Shown piece after piece: positions 53,831 through 62,216 of a stretch of 64,000 nucleotides of DNA. Each line of letters begins with the position of its first letter. The stretch's first letter is position 1. The position numbers were made by a program, and so were the translations under genes. The DNA lies in contig CAMEKM010000002.1 of NCBI GenBank assembly GCA_945921355.1, positions 1 through 64,000 of the forward strand, given 5' to 3'. A model generated the notes under the pieces. The model saw only the letters and a list, made by a program, of their open reading frames with translations, was not told where the DNA came from and ran no database searches. The stretch comes from an uncultured Bacteroidales bacterium (GTDB lineage Bacteria > Bacteroidota > Bacteroidia > Bacteroidales > Paludibacteraceae).

Positions 53831-55357
53831 CTAATGGCTTCTCGCCCGTTTAAACACTATCGTATAGAATATTCGCCAAAAATAAATCACATCCGTCACG
53901 AATGTACCCCGCTCTTCACACATCGTCAGGTAACGCATCTCAGATGCCTCTATCTCGTCGAGTGTCTTCGGCATATCCGCATAAAATGGAGGCAACAGTC
54001 CAGGCATATGTTTCACGCGTTTCTCTTGCAACTCATTGCTGTACAACGAGAAATACTGTTTCGATATTGGACGCACGCCCACCAGTTTCATGTCTCCTTT
54101 TATCAAATTGAGCAACATCGGCAACTCGTCCACCCAACACTTGCGCATCCATCTGCCGAGCGTAGTCACACGGATATCGTGGTTGAATTTGCCGCCCTCT
54201 TGCAGCGAATAGCGGTCATAGATATAAGCCTGCAAAAACTCGCTGTAGGGGTGCATCGTGCGGAACTTATACACTTCGAAAACCCTTCCATCCTTACCTA
54301 CTCGTTTCAATTTCACAAAGATACCATACAAACGACGTTCCACTATCTGCGGACGGAACTTACGGCGAGCCACCACATAGTTTAAATCACCCTTCTTGCG
54401 TTCATCGATAATCTCAAAACCACAATAGCACAACCTGCCCAACACTTCTGCCTTACTGAGTACACGGTCCTTGCCCTCGGTAATATCAAAATACAAACGC
54501 GAAGTCATAAACAGTTTCGGCAGCACGCGCTTGTAGCAGAAAAACAACACGTAGTATATCCAGTTAATCACTGGAGGATAACGCTTCAGGATATTGCGTT
54601 TGGTCACCGACTGAGGTTCATAACAGCATATCCAAATACCATTGTCAGGCAACTTATCATTCACCGTGGTAAACAGTTTGTTCACACCACGAATCTGATT
54701 CAGCGGCATGAAGTTCACTATCGCATCAAAGCGATAATTAGGCAATTTCTTGATGTTGTACAAGTCGGCCGAACGCAATGTGAACGTATTGGTGCTGTAG
54801 AGGTCCACATTTTTCTCCACATAGCGCAATACTTTCTCCTCAGCAAACTCCATGATACTCTCTTGCAAGGCTTTCTTATCGCTCTCTGCCAACTGTTCGG
54901 CTGCCCGCAATACTGTCTGTGGAGCGCGCTTGGGTGCTTCCATCGGTGCCTCATCCGCATCCAACGCATAGCGGTACGCGTGCTTCAATATCAAGAACAC
55001 CACCGAGACGCCCAACATCGCCAACCATATCGTCAGCAACACCCATATCGAGAAATTGTCGCCCGCACGCCACCACGAATAGCCGTACATGCAGCCGAAA
55101 GTGAATATCGCTGCCACTAACAATCGGAAGATATCCGTCCCCATCTTCATATACTTAACGGGGATATAGCGATGACAACCATAGCTTGCCACAAGCCATA
55201 TGGCAGAGAAAATCAAGGTATAGACGCTATATTTCTGAAAAGGCACGGTAGTATTGAGCGGAAACCACGCCAATACCACCAACACACTCACCAACAATGC
55301 CACTACATCAGCTACGATATAGCGCACATATGGACGATATATCAATCTCCTTTTCAC
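53831..55357 (-). CDS. Polyprenyl-phosphate sugar transferase with an extra central domain
   Basis: The 508-residue protein has four N-terminal membrane helices (about 10-140) and a C-terminal bacterial sugar transferase domain (about 355-508, with EVYKFRTMHPYSE, RRWM-like GRWMRKCWVDELP and MLLNLIKGDMKLVGVRP). Such enzymes move a sugar phosphate onto undecaprenyl phosphate to start a glycan. Between the two lies a region (about 200-330, with RFDAIVNFMPLNQIRG, LPDNGIWICCYEP and EVLGRLCYCGFEIIDER) that resembles a degenerate SAM-methyltransferase fold; that reading is an inference. It abuts the OmpH-like gene without a gap. Confidence 0.82.
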   Translation of the reverse strand: MKRRLIYRPYVRYIVADVVALLVSVLVVLAWFPLNTTVPFQKYSVYTLIFSAIWLVASYGCHRYIPVKYMKMGTDIFRLLVAAIFTFGCMYGYSWWRAGDNFSIWVLLTIWLAMLGVSVVFLILKHAYRYALDADEAPMEAPKRAPQTVLRAAEQLAESDKKALQESIMEFAEEKVLRYVEKNVDLYSTNTFTLRSADLYNIKKLPNYRFDAIVNFMPLNQIRGVNKLFTTVNDKLPDNGIWICCYEPQSVTKRNILKRYPPVINWIYYVLFFCYKRVLPKLFMTSRLYFDITEGKDRVLSKAEVLGRLCYCGFEIIDERKKGDLNYVVARRKFRPQIVERRLYGIFVKLKRVGKDGRVFEVYKFRTMHPYSEFLQAYIYDRYSLQEGGKFNHDIRVTTLGRWMRKCWVDELPMLLNLIKGDMKLVGVRPISKQYFSLYSNELQEKRVKHMPGLLPPFYADMPKTLDEIEASEMRYLTMCEERGTFVTDVIYFWRIFYTIVFKRARSH

Positions 55358-55945
55358 CTACTTCTTGCATCGCGCATTCAGCGCATCAATCACTTCGTCA
55401 GTGATATCATATTGCTCGGCTGCCATCAACACGTTATCTTTCGCATTGTTGCTCAGTATCACATGATAGCGACCATCCGCATTATACGCTTCCAAGAAAT
55501 TGGTCAAGGTATCTGCCAACTGCATATTCAGCTTCTGATTCTCCAGCATGATATCTTCAGTCAGTTGGGCTTCCAGCTCTTGCAATTCTTGTTGTTTCTT
55601 CAGCAGACGTTGTTGCTCCTTCTCTGCACGTTCACGGCTCAAAAACGCATTATTCTCCAGTTTACGTTGAAAATCAGCCATCTCGTTTTGCAAGGTACGT
55701 GCTTTCGTATTCAATTTCAAACGGGCATCCTCTTGCTTTTTCATCAAGCGTTCGCTTGCTTCCTGAGCAAACGTATAATTCACCAACAAACTATCCACAT
55801 TCAGATAGGCGATTGGCATCACTTCTGCACTACCCTCAACTACAACTGCTGGAGCCTCAGCTTTCTTAGCAGTAAAACAGATTACAAACAATGCAGCCAC
55901 TGCGGCCACCAGAATTACATTGATTACAATTTGAATTTTATTCAT
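55358..55945 (-). CDS. OmpH/Skp-family periplasmic chaperone-like protein
   Basis: The 195-residue protein has an N-terminal membrane helix or uncleaved signal (IVINVILVAAVAALFVICF), then IAYLNVDSLLVNYTFAQEAS and a long charged coiled-coil (about 60-150) ending in YDITDEVIDALNARCKK. This is the Skp/OmpH pattern; Skp holds unfolded outer-membrane proteins. The membrane anchor differs from classical Skp. It is 27 bp downstream of the DUF1015 gene. Confidence 0.85.
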   Translation of the reverse strand: MNKIQIVINVILVAAVAALFVICFTAKKAEAPAVVVEGSAEVMPIAYLNVDSLLVNYTFAQEASERLMKKQEDARLKLNTKARTLQNEMADFQRKLENNAFLSRERAEKEQQRLLKKQQELQELEAQLTEDIMLENQKLNMQLADTLTNFLEAYNADGRYHVILSNNAKDNVLMAAEQYDITDEVIDALNARCKK

Positions 55946-55972
55946 ATCTTTTTTGTTTTAATTATTTACCCA

Positions 55973-57217
55973 TTACACCAACTCATGCACCACCAATCCG
56001 CTGCGCAACTTTGGCTCAAACCATGTGGTCTTCGGAGGCATGATATTACCCGTATCAGCTATATCTATCAACTGCTGCATCGTCACAGGATACAATGCCA
56101 ATGCCATCTTCATCTCGCCACTATCCACACGACGGCTCAGCTCTTCCAAACCACGAATACCGCCCACAAAATCAATGCGCTTGTCCGAACGCAAATCCTT
56201 AATGCCAAGCAGTTTATCCAATATCAAGTTCGACGAGATAGTCACATCCAACACGCCTATCGGGTCGTTGTCATCGGCACGACCTGGCTTAGCGGTCAGC
56301 TTATACCAATGACCACCCAAGTAGAGCGCAAACACGTGCAAACCCTCTGGACGATAGACCGAACTACCCTTGTCTTCTACTTCAAAATCGGCTTGCAATG
56401 CCTCCAAGAATTGCTCCTCCGTCATACCATTCAAGTCCTTCACCACACGGTTGTAGTCCATGATATGCAACTGATCATCGGGGAAGCATACTGCCAAAAA
56501 GTAGTTATACTCCTCATCACCACGGTGATTTGGATTTTGCAACTTCTTCTCATGTCCCACCAATGCAGCGGCTGCACTACGATGATGACCATCTGCTATA
56601 TACATCGCTGGCATCGCCGACACAATCTCCGTGATACGAGCGATATCTTGCTCATCACGAATCACCCAAAATGTATGACCAAAACCATCCAAATCCGACA
56701 CAAAGTCATACTCTGGCTCACCCGATGCCACACGTGCTACTATGCCATCCAACTCCGCATGATGAGGGTATGCAAAGAACACGGGCTCCACGTTCGCATT
56801 GTTCACACGCACATGCTTCATACGGTCTTCTTCCTTGTCACGACGAGTGAGCTCATGCTTCTTGATGCGACCCTCCATATAGTCTTCCACCCATGCTGCC
56901 ACCACCAAACCATACTGCGTGCGACCGTCCATCGTCTGCGCATACACGTAGTAGTGCGCTTGCTCGTCTTGCACCAACCAACCTTTCTCACGAAACTTAT
57001 CAAACTGCTCGCGAGCCGCTTGATATACACGCTCATCATGTTCATCGGTACCCTCTGGAAAATTAATCTCTGGCTTGATGATATGATATAGCGACATCTC
57101 ATTACCTGCCGCTTCTGCACGTGCCTCTTCCGAGTTCAGCACATCATACGGACGACTACTCACTTGTTTCGCCAACGCCCTCGGCGGACGAATACCACGA
57201 AATGGTTTTATCTTCAT
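55973..57217 (-). CDS. DUF1015-family protein
   Basis: The 414-residue protein starts MKIKPFRGIRPPRALAKQVS and has SRPYDVLNSEEAR, VFFAYPHHAELDG and YIADGHHRSAAAL, the hallmarks of DUF1015 (related to SerK-like kinases and ParB-like nucleotide-binding folds). The exact activity is not established; some relatives act as free-serine kinases. It is upstream of the OmpH-like gene and downstream of bactofilin. A long open frame on the plus strand opposite it is an antisense artefact. Confidence 0.88.
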   Translation of the reverse strand: MKIKPFRGIRPPRALAKQVSSRPYDVLNSEEARAEAAGNEMSLYHIIKPEINFPEGTDEHDERVYQAAREQFDKFREKGWLVQDEQAHYYVYAQTMDGRTQYGLVVAAWVEDYMEGRIKKHELTRRDKEEDRMKHVRVNNANVEPVFFAYPHHAELDGIVARVASGEPEYDFVSDLDGFGHTFWVIRDEQDIARITEIVSAMPAMYIADGHHRSAAAALVGHEKKLQNPNHRGDEEYNYFLAVCFPDDQLHIMDYNRVVKDLNGMTEEQFLEALQADFEVEDKGSSVYRPEGLHVFALYLGGHWYKLTAKPGRADDNDPIGVLDVTISSNLILDKLLGIKDLRSDKRIDFVGGIRGLEELSRRVDSGEMKMALALYPVTMQQLIDIADTGNIMPPKTTWFEPKLRSGLVVHELV

Positions 57218-57220
57218 AAT

Positions 57221-57253
57221 TCTCTAAACACTAAACACTAGACACTAAACACA
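57221..57253. repeat. CTAAACACTAAAC repeat before the DUF1015 gene
   Basis: CTCTAAACACTAAACACTAG and ACACTAAACACACTA fill the gap between bactofilin and DUF1015. It is the same word family as at 18420-18720 and 20940-21015. Confidence 0.85.
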
Positions 57254-57601
57254 CTACTCCTCTCCTCCCATCGTACACGAACCATTGAAGATAGCATTGG
57301 GCTCTACCATCAATGTCTGGGTAGTGATCTCGCCTTTCAGACGACTGGTAGCACGCAGTGCCAACGTATATTTCACGTCTATCTTACCATCCAATGTCCC
57401 CATGATCTCGGCGCTCTGACATTCCACGGTACCTTTCACCATACCCTGCTCACCGATTACCATTTTGCCTGAGCATTTCACATCTCCCTCTATCGTACCA
57501 TCGATACGAATATCACTATCCGTTATCACGGTTCCTATGATCTTACTTCCTGATGTCAATGCATTGTATAATGCACCTGTGTTTTGTTGATTTGTTGCCA
57601 T
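57254..57601 (-). CDS. Bactofilin (polymer-forming cytoskeletal protein)
   Basis: The 115-residue protein is almost wholly a DUF583/bactofilin beta-helix: TSGSKIIGTVITDSDIRIDG, TIEGDVKCSGKMVIGEQGMV and KGTVECQSAEIMGTLDG show the repeated G-x-(V/I) turns. Bactofilins form filaments near the membrane and help control cell shape or envelope assembly. It has its own promoter within the gap after the acyltransferase gene and heads the run of minus-strand envelope genes. Confidence 0.92.
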   Translation of the reverse strand: MATNQQNTGALYNALTSGSKIIGTVITDSDIRIDGTIEGDVKCSGKMVIGEQGMVKGTVECQSAEIMGTLDGKIDVKYTLALRATSRLKGEITTQTLMVEPNAIFNGSCTMGGEE

Positions 57602-57641
57602 ATATTTATTCTTTCAAAATTATTTTCTTTTCTTTCCGCCC

Positions 57642-57673
57642 GCAAAGGTACAAAAAAAATCACAATTGACCAA
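57642..57673 (-). promoter_or_regulatory. Bactofilin promoter
   Basis: On the minus strand TTG (57673-57671) and TACCTTTGC (57650-57642) are 20 nt apart. The promoter starts 2 bp after the stop codon of the upstream acyltransferase gene. Confidence 0.88.
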
Positions 57674-57675
57674 AT

Positions 57676-58551
57676 TTACATACCACTATTTGCATCTTTA
57701 CCCCATTTCCAGCGATTATGTGACCATAGCCAACGAGCTGGCTGCTCACGGATATTGGCTTCTAACAAGCGCGCATAAGCCAACGTAATCTCACCATCAC
57801 CCATCTGCTGTGGACTATCAGTAATCACCTCGAAATAGATACGATAATGACCGCGCTCAGGACACCTGATATGCGCATACACCACGCCCAAATCAAACTT
57901 ACGAGATAGCACCTCACCACCATCCAAAAAAGCCGTATCCTGATGCAAGAAACTTGTCCATATATGCGCATTACGGGGTGATGGCTTCTGGTCGGCTATC
58001 AAACCTATCACATACGGATGATCCGCATGGCGCAACTGCACCAACCTGCGCAATAGCACATGCTTCTCCACGCACTCGCCACCACGTTTGCTGCGCAACA
58101 CCAACATCGCATGATCCGCATGGCTGTTCTTCTGCCTGCGATAGACATTATACTCCACGATCGACTTATCAGCTAACTGCTTACTCAAATCTGCCAACCA
58201 CTCCCAGTTGCACATATGTCCCAAATAAACCATCACACCATGTTTCTGGCGCGCTAAATCCTCAAGCAACTCCGTGTTCTCAAATACCACCCGCTCGCGC
58301 ATCTCCGCATCACTCGCACGATAACCATAGATCATCTCCACCAATATATCGGCAAAATGATGATAAAAAGCAGCCACTATCGCCTCACGCTCAGCATCCG
58401 ACTTATCAGGAAAAGACAATCGGATATTCTTCCACACCAACTTCAGTCGATAGCGCACCACATAACGCACCATAGGATAAATCACGTAGTCAGCCATCCT
58501 ATACAACAACGACAATGGCAAAAGACTAAATATACGAATCAAAAAGAGCAT
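57676..58551 (-). CDS. Lipid A biosynthesis acyltransferase (LpxL/HtrB family)
   Basis: The 291-residue membrane-bound enzyme adds a secondary acyl chain to lipid A. It has an N-terminal hydrophobic segment, the catalytic H-x4-(D/E) motif in YLGHMCNWEWL (about 112-122), and IGLIADQKPSPRNAHIW in place of the usual second motif. Family length is about 290. It is 6 bp downstream of cdsA. Which acyl position it modifies cannot be told. Confidence 0.87.
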   Translation of the reverse strand: MLFLIRIFSLLPLSLLYRMADYVIYPMVRYVVRYRLKLVWKNIRLSFPDKSDAEREAIVAAFYHHFADILVEMIYGYRASDAEMRERVVFENTELLEDLARQKHGVMVYLGHMCNWEWLADLSKQLADKSIVEYNVYRRQKNSHADHAMLVLRSKRGGECVEKHVLLRRLVQLRHADHPYVIGLIADQKPSPRNAHIWTSFLHQDTAFLDGGEVLSRKFDLGVVYAHIRCPERGHYRIYFEVITDSPQQMGDGEITLAYARLLEANIREQPARWLWSHNRWKWGKDANSGM

Positions 58552-58557
58552 TTTTGT

Positions 58558-59403
58558 TTAGACAATCGTTGGCAAATAAACAAATAAGAAATACACCACA
58601 GGCACTGCCAACAGCAAGCTATCAAATCGATCCAACACACCACCATGACCAGGCATGAACTTGCCCGAATCTTTGACGCCCAAAGTGCGCTTGAATAGGC
58701 TCTCCATCAAATCACCCAATGTACCAAAAGCACCTGCGAACAAAGCAAAGAACAAACTATTACTCAAGGTCATATCACCCATCCATCCCACACGGAAGAA
58801 CACATATCCTGCTATCAAGTCGAACACGAAGCCACCTATCAATCCTTCCCACGACTTGGCAGGGCTCACACGCGGAAACATCTTGTGATTACCTCCTTTG
58901 CGTTTGCTCATCAAACTGCCTACAATGTACGCACCGCTATCGTTTACCCATATCACAATAAACAGGGCCAGCATCAGCCATTTGCTGTACATCAACACAC
59001 CATTCATCAAGGCAAAAGGCAAAGCAATCATCAGCTGTCCTGCACATAGATTGCCCCACGAATGAATGGGCTGTACTTGCGGACGAAACAGATGGGAAAT
59101 GAGGGCAAGCAACATGATGGCGATATATGCCACCAGCAAACCACGCCAAATCAAATCGCCAAAGAAGAGAAAATACAACGTACTATACAATAGTGCATTC
59201 GATATCATGGCATAGGTCATTGTCTTGATATCAGAACCCACCAATGCATGAAACTCTCTCACTGCCAACGTACTGACAAGCATAAACACCATACCAAACA
59301 GCAAAGGATGACCGCCAAAACATGCTGGCTGAACCAATATGGCACCTACTACCACTCCTGCATAGACGATTGCAGACAGGGTGCGAGTAATAAAATTGTT
59401 CAT
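58558..59403 (-). CDS. cdsA: Phosphatidate cytidylyltransferase
   Basis: CdsA makes CDP-diacylglycerol for phospholipid synthesis. From ATG 59403 (MNNFITRTLSAIVYAGVVVG) the protein has 281 residues, about eight membrane helices and the C-terminal signature with SLFKRTLGVKDSGKFMPGHG followed by GVLDRFDSLL. An upstream in-frame extension to 59484 overlaps the promoter and is rejected. It is divergent from a small acidic protein gene through two interlocked promoters. Confidence 0.93.
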   Translation of the reverse strand: MNNFITRTLSAIVYAGVVVGAILVQPACFGGHPLLFGMVFMLVSTLAVREFHALVGSDIKTMTYAMISNALLYSTLYFLFFGDLIWRGLLVAYIAIMLLALISHLFRPQVQPIHSWGNLCAGQLMIALPFALMNGVLMYSKWLMLALFIVIWVNDSGAYIVGSLMSKRKGGNHKMFPRVSPAKSWEGLIGGFVFDLIAGYVFFRVGWMGDMTLSNSLFFALFAGAFGTLGDLMESLFKRTLGVKDSGKFMPGHGGVLDRFDSLLLAVPVVYFLFVYLPTIV

Positions 59404-59430
59404 ATCTTTTTCTATTTTTTTGTCAAATAA

Positions 59431-59466
59431 TTTGCAAAGGTAGCAAAAAAATTGTAACTTTGCAAA
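59431..59466. promoter_or_regulatory. Two fully interlocked divergent promoters
   Basis: On the plus strand TTTG (59431-59434) and TAACTTTGC (59455-59463) are 20 nt apart. On the minus strand TTTG (59466-59463) and TACCTTTGC (59442-59434) are also 20 nt apart. Each promoter -33 box overlaps the other -7 box by one base, so the two footprints are the same 36 bp and should exclude each other. Confidence 0.88.
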
Positions 59467-59492
59467 CAATTTCACAAAAAACAATCATTATT

Positions 59493-59846
59493 ATGGCAAA
59501 TGCTAACATCGAACTCAGTCTTATGGACGCTGAGGAAAAGCAACAATTGGAGTATATCTGGAATCTGATTCCTGCCGCTGACCGCGAGGGTCTAACCCAA
59601 GCAGATGTGCTGATGGTATTGGACTTGATGGACGATTACCTCGTATCACAAGGGCTACTCCAAGAGGAGGATAACACCGATGAAGTGACCTACCTCGAAG
59701 GAGAGATTGACGAGACCGAACAACTCCATTACCTCATCGAGCAAACCAAAGCACTCGGTCGTCCACTCACCAGCGAACAATTGCAACTCATCATGGATGG
59801 CGAATTGCAATACGGCATTGAGCAAGGATACTACGAAGAAGAATAA
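59493..59846 (+). CDS. Small acidic conserved protein (117 aa)
   Basis: The product (MANANIELSLMDAEEKQQLE, then YIWNLIPAADREGLTQADVL) is strongly acidic and predicted to be all helical, ending YGIEQGYYEEE. It has no signal peptide or membrane helix. I do not recognise the family; it looks like a Bacteroidales-specific conserved hypothetical. ATG 59493 follows its promoter by 30 bp, while the in-frame extension would start inside the promoter. A CAACTGT array follows the stop directly. Confidence 0.8.
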   Translation: MANANIELSLMDAEEKQQLEYIWNLIPAADREGLTQADVLMVLDLMDDYLVSQGLLQEEDNTDEVTYLEGEIDETEQLHYLIEQTKALGRPLTSEQLQLIMDGELQYGIEQGYYEEE

Positions 59847-59899
59847 CTGTCAACTGTCAACTGTCAACTGCCAACTGTCAACTGTCAACTGTCAACTGT
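59847..59899. repeat. CAACTGT array spanning the end of the phosphopantetheinyl transferase gene
   Basis: Seven head-to-tail units begin one base after the TAA of the acidic protein gene and run into the 3' end of the convergent gene, where they encode QLTVDS and the TGA stop. Confidence 0.9.
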
Positions 59900-60459
59900 G
59901 CGATGGTCAGCACATAATGACGATTGGCATTGTCCAAGGATGTGAATCGGGTGTCTGGTGCCGCACTGAGCACTTCATGCAAGTCAGAGATGATACCTGT
60001 GGCTTGCATTTTTACTACCGCCTCTTTCTTGGTCCACAAGCGGGTGAATGCCCAATCTGGTGCATCGGACGATAGGATAGATGCTTGCTCCGAAGCATTC
60101 ATCGTCTTGTGCATCAAACCCTCCTTCAATGGGCGCACAGCCTCTATATCAATGCCTATTGGTTGACTATCAACAGCCACTGCTATCCCCGCTTTGCAAT
60201 GGGAAATCGAGAAATACGGTCCTCCATCTATCGCAGGCGCACCATATGCATTGTATGTGAATATCGGACACCTATCTTCCCCACCCCACTCACGCAGCAA
60301 TTCACATAGCATCTCATACGACTTCAAGCAACAATACTGCCCAAACACATGCTGATAGCGCAACGCCTGTGCTCGACGTTGGTCGGACACCAATGGCAGC
60401 AGACGAGCCACCTCCGCCGCCGTACACTGCTCCATATCATCGAAGATGCGATAAATCAT
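59878..60459 (-). CDS. 4'-phosphopantetheinyl transferase (Sfp/HetI type)
   Basis: The enzyme transfers phosphopantetheine from CoA to a carrier protein. The 193-residue protein has PYFSISHCKAGIAVAV, the metal-binding IGIDIEAVRPL and WAFTRLWTKKEAVVK, all diagnostic. The C-terminal residues QLTVDS and the stop come from the CAACTGT array, so the native terminus may have been replaced. The carrier protein it serves is not in the window. Confidence 0.88.
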   Translation of the reverse strand: MIYRIFDDMEQCTAAEVARLLPLVSDQRRAQALRYQHVFGQYCCLKSYEMLCELLREWGGEDRCPIFTYNAYGAPAIDGGPYFSISHCKAGIAVAVDSQPIGIDIEAVRPLKEGLMHKTMNASEQASILSSDAPDWAFTRLWTKKEAVVKMQATGIISDLHEVLSAAPDTRFTSLDNANRHYVLTIAQLTVDS

Positions 60460-60483
60460 TTGACTGCTTACCTGTTTACGATT

Positions 60484-61251
60484 TTAGAAGATTCTTAACT
60501 TACGAATCAGGCGCAGCATACAGGTAGGTATCAGTGCCACCAATAAGAGCAAGAGATGATTCCACAACGCAGGTACCGTCACCTTAGCACGCCCACGGAA
60601 CATGGCATTCACTCCACGACGAGCCAAGTAGTCTGGTTCTACGATATACCCCAATACCAATCCCATCTTGGTCAGCCACGGACGAATATGATATAATCCC
60701 GTGTTGATAGCTCCTGGGCTGACGTTAGTCACATACACTCCCTTCTCCTTCAATTCGATATGCACCGAACGGGTGAAGTTGCTCAAGAAGGCTTTGGTCG
60801 CCCCATAGGTGCTCAAACGTTGTACGGCAATATCCGCAGTGATGGAACACATATTGAGGATATATCCTTTGCCACGTTGGACCATGTCTTGAGCGAAATA
60901 GTACATCAGCATAGCGGGCGTATGCATGTGTAGATTAAAGATGAGTTGGTTAAAAGCCTCTGAGTCATCCAAGAAGTCACGGTCGTGATATACCCCAGCG
61001 TTGTTGATGAGCACTTCTACTGGTATGTTTGCTGCCTTGCAATAGTCATACAATTCTTTGGCAGCATCTTGTACTCCCAAATTGCGAACCAACGAAACCA
61101 CCTCCACCCCAAACTCTTGGCGAAGCAGCAGTGCTTTGTCGTGTATGGCTTCTTCATTGCTGACGATGAGAAGGTCATATCCTTTCTGTGCCATTATTCG
61201 GGCGTACTCAAATCCACACCCCGAACTGGCTCCTGTGATTAGTGCGTACAT
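60484..61251 (-). CDS. Short-chain dehydrogenase/reductase
   Basis: The 255-residue NAD(P)-dependent oxidoreductase has the Rossmann motif TGASSGCG (7-14), NNAGVY, the catalytic Ser-Tyr-Lys set (MCSITADIA ... YGATKAF) and SPGAINTGLY. The C-terminus (HLLLLLVALIPTCMLRLIRK) is hydrophobic, which suggests membrane association as in 3-ketosphinganine- or sterol-type reductases. The substrate is not known. It has a canonical promoter upstream. Confidence 0.87.
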   Translation of the reverse strand: MYALITGASSGCGFEYARIMAQKGYDLLIVSNEEAIHDKALLLRQEFGVEVVSLVRNLGVQDAAKELYDYCKAANIPVEVLINNAGVYHDRDFLDDSEAFNQLIFNLHMHTPAMLMYYFAQDMVQRGKGYILNMCSITADIAVQRLSTYGATKAFLSNFTRSVHIELKEKGVYVTNVSPGAINTGLYHIRPWLTKMGLVLGYIVEPDYLARRGVNAMFRGRAKVTVPALWNHLLLLLVALIPTCMLRLIRKLRIF

Positions 61252-61308
61252 ATATTTTCTTTGACTTTAGACTGTGAACATTCGAGCATTAACTCGTACT
61301 TTTTCGCT

Positions 61309-61340
61309 GCAAAGGTACAATAATTTTGTGATACCTACAA
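61309..61340 (-). promoter_or_regulatory. Promoter of the short-chain dehydrogenase gene
   Basis: On the minus strand TTG (61340-61338) and TACCTTTGC (61317-61309) are 20 nt apart. Confidence 0.88.
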
Positions 61341-61658
61341 GAGATAAATGGCGAAAATCATATTTTTATCCCATTTCGCGAATAAACCGAATACACGTTT
61401 CCTGCAAGTTTCGCGACCACCATAGGAGATCTGTGGGACTTCTATGGGCTTTCGGTGGCTTTCTGTATAACGCGCGTCTATAATAATGCTGCAAAAATCT
61501 TCGGCACAGAAGGGGTTTTGTGCCGAAGATTTGTAACTTTTGCTATAAAAATACGCTTAAAGCAAGCGGAAGGTGTTGATTACCAACGCCTACCGCTGGG
61601 GTGATTTTTTTGTTATTTTTTTCTTTGTGCCGAAGATTGTGCCGAAGGTAGGCAAAGA
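61341..61658. other. Gene-free stretch with two hairpins and GTGCCGAAGAT repeats
   Basis: The hairpin AAATCTTCGGCACA / TGTGCCGAAGATTT is at 61495-61532, and a second hairpin AGCGG...CCGCT at 61565-61597 is followed by a T-rich tract, like a plus-strand terminator. TTTGTGCCGAAGATT occurs as a direct repeat at 61517-61531 and 61624-61638. No ORF is supported. The stretch separates the core chromosome genes from the restriction-modification-like locus. Confidence 0.7.
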
Positions 61659-62177
61659 TTATTTATTTCCTTTGGCGCGGTTGTGGGTTTGGCAGAGCAT
61701 TTGGCAGTTGCTCACATCGGTTGCGCCGCTTTTGCTCCATGCAGTTACATGGTCGGCATCCATTTCAGAGAGTTTGTAAATTCTCGTTCGATTATTGTCT
61801 TTTCCGATAGCACAGAGAGGGCAATTACTTACACTATTAGTTCGAGCCTCTTCTGTTTGGCGAGCATAGACACTCTTCTTTGTGGCATCATCAAAGCAAC
61901 GAACTTCTAATAGTCGAGGTAATTGACAACCTCCTAAAATATACTCAAATATTCCCTTACGTGATTTAACATAAGGATCTGCATATAACTCCTGCTGTTT
62001 TTGTGCGACCTCCTCACGATTGTACGGGATGTTATGATATAATTCGTAATATTCTCCCCAAGGCAATCCCTGCATTTCGCTCTCAATATGAATAAACACG
62101 GAATCAATCCAATCAATTACACTTGTGAAATAATTGCGTAATTCATTGATATTTGTGTCGTTTCGATGCAATGACAT
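61659..62177 (-). CDS. HNH-endonuclease half of a split DUF262-HNH gene
   Basis: This is the 172-residue C-terminal part, beginning MSLHRNDTNINELRNYFTSV. It has a helical middle and a C-terminal HNH domain: NCPLCAIGKDN, then EMDADHVTAWSKSGATDVSN and CQMLCQTHNRAKGN give the two zinc CxxC pairs, the catalytic His in DADHV and the HN pair. The frame is continuous with the DUF262 part through 13 codons and one TAA (62219-62217). It could be translated separately from its ATG, or the whole gene is a pseudogene. Confidence 0.8.
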   Translation of the reverse strand: MSLHRNDTNINELRNYFTSVIDWIDSVFIHIESEMQGLPWGEYYELYHNIPYNREEVAQKQQELYADPYVKSRKGIFEYILGGCQLPRLLEVRCFDDATKKSVYARQTEEARTNSVSNCPLCAIGKDNNRTRIYKLSEMDADHVTAWSKSGATDVSNCQMLCQTHNRAKGNK

Positions 62178-62216
62178 ATACTCTTTAATATTCTTTTCTC
62201 CGCGTGCGACCCATGA

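Noticed and set aside
55172-57091. 639-codon open frame on the plus strand
   Set aside because: It lies opposite the sugar transferase, OmpH-like and DUF1015 genes, which have clear family motifs. Its translation is rich in His, Gln and Ile, as expected for an antisense shadow.
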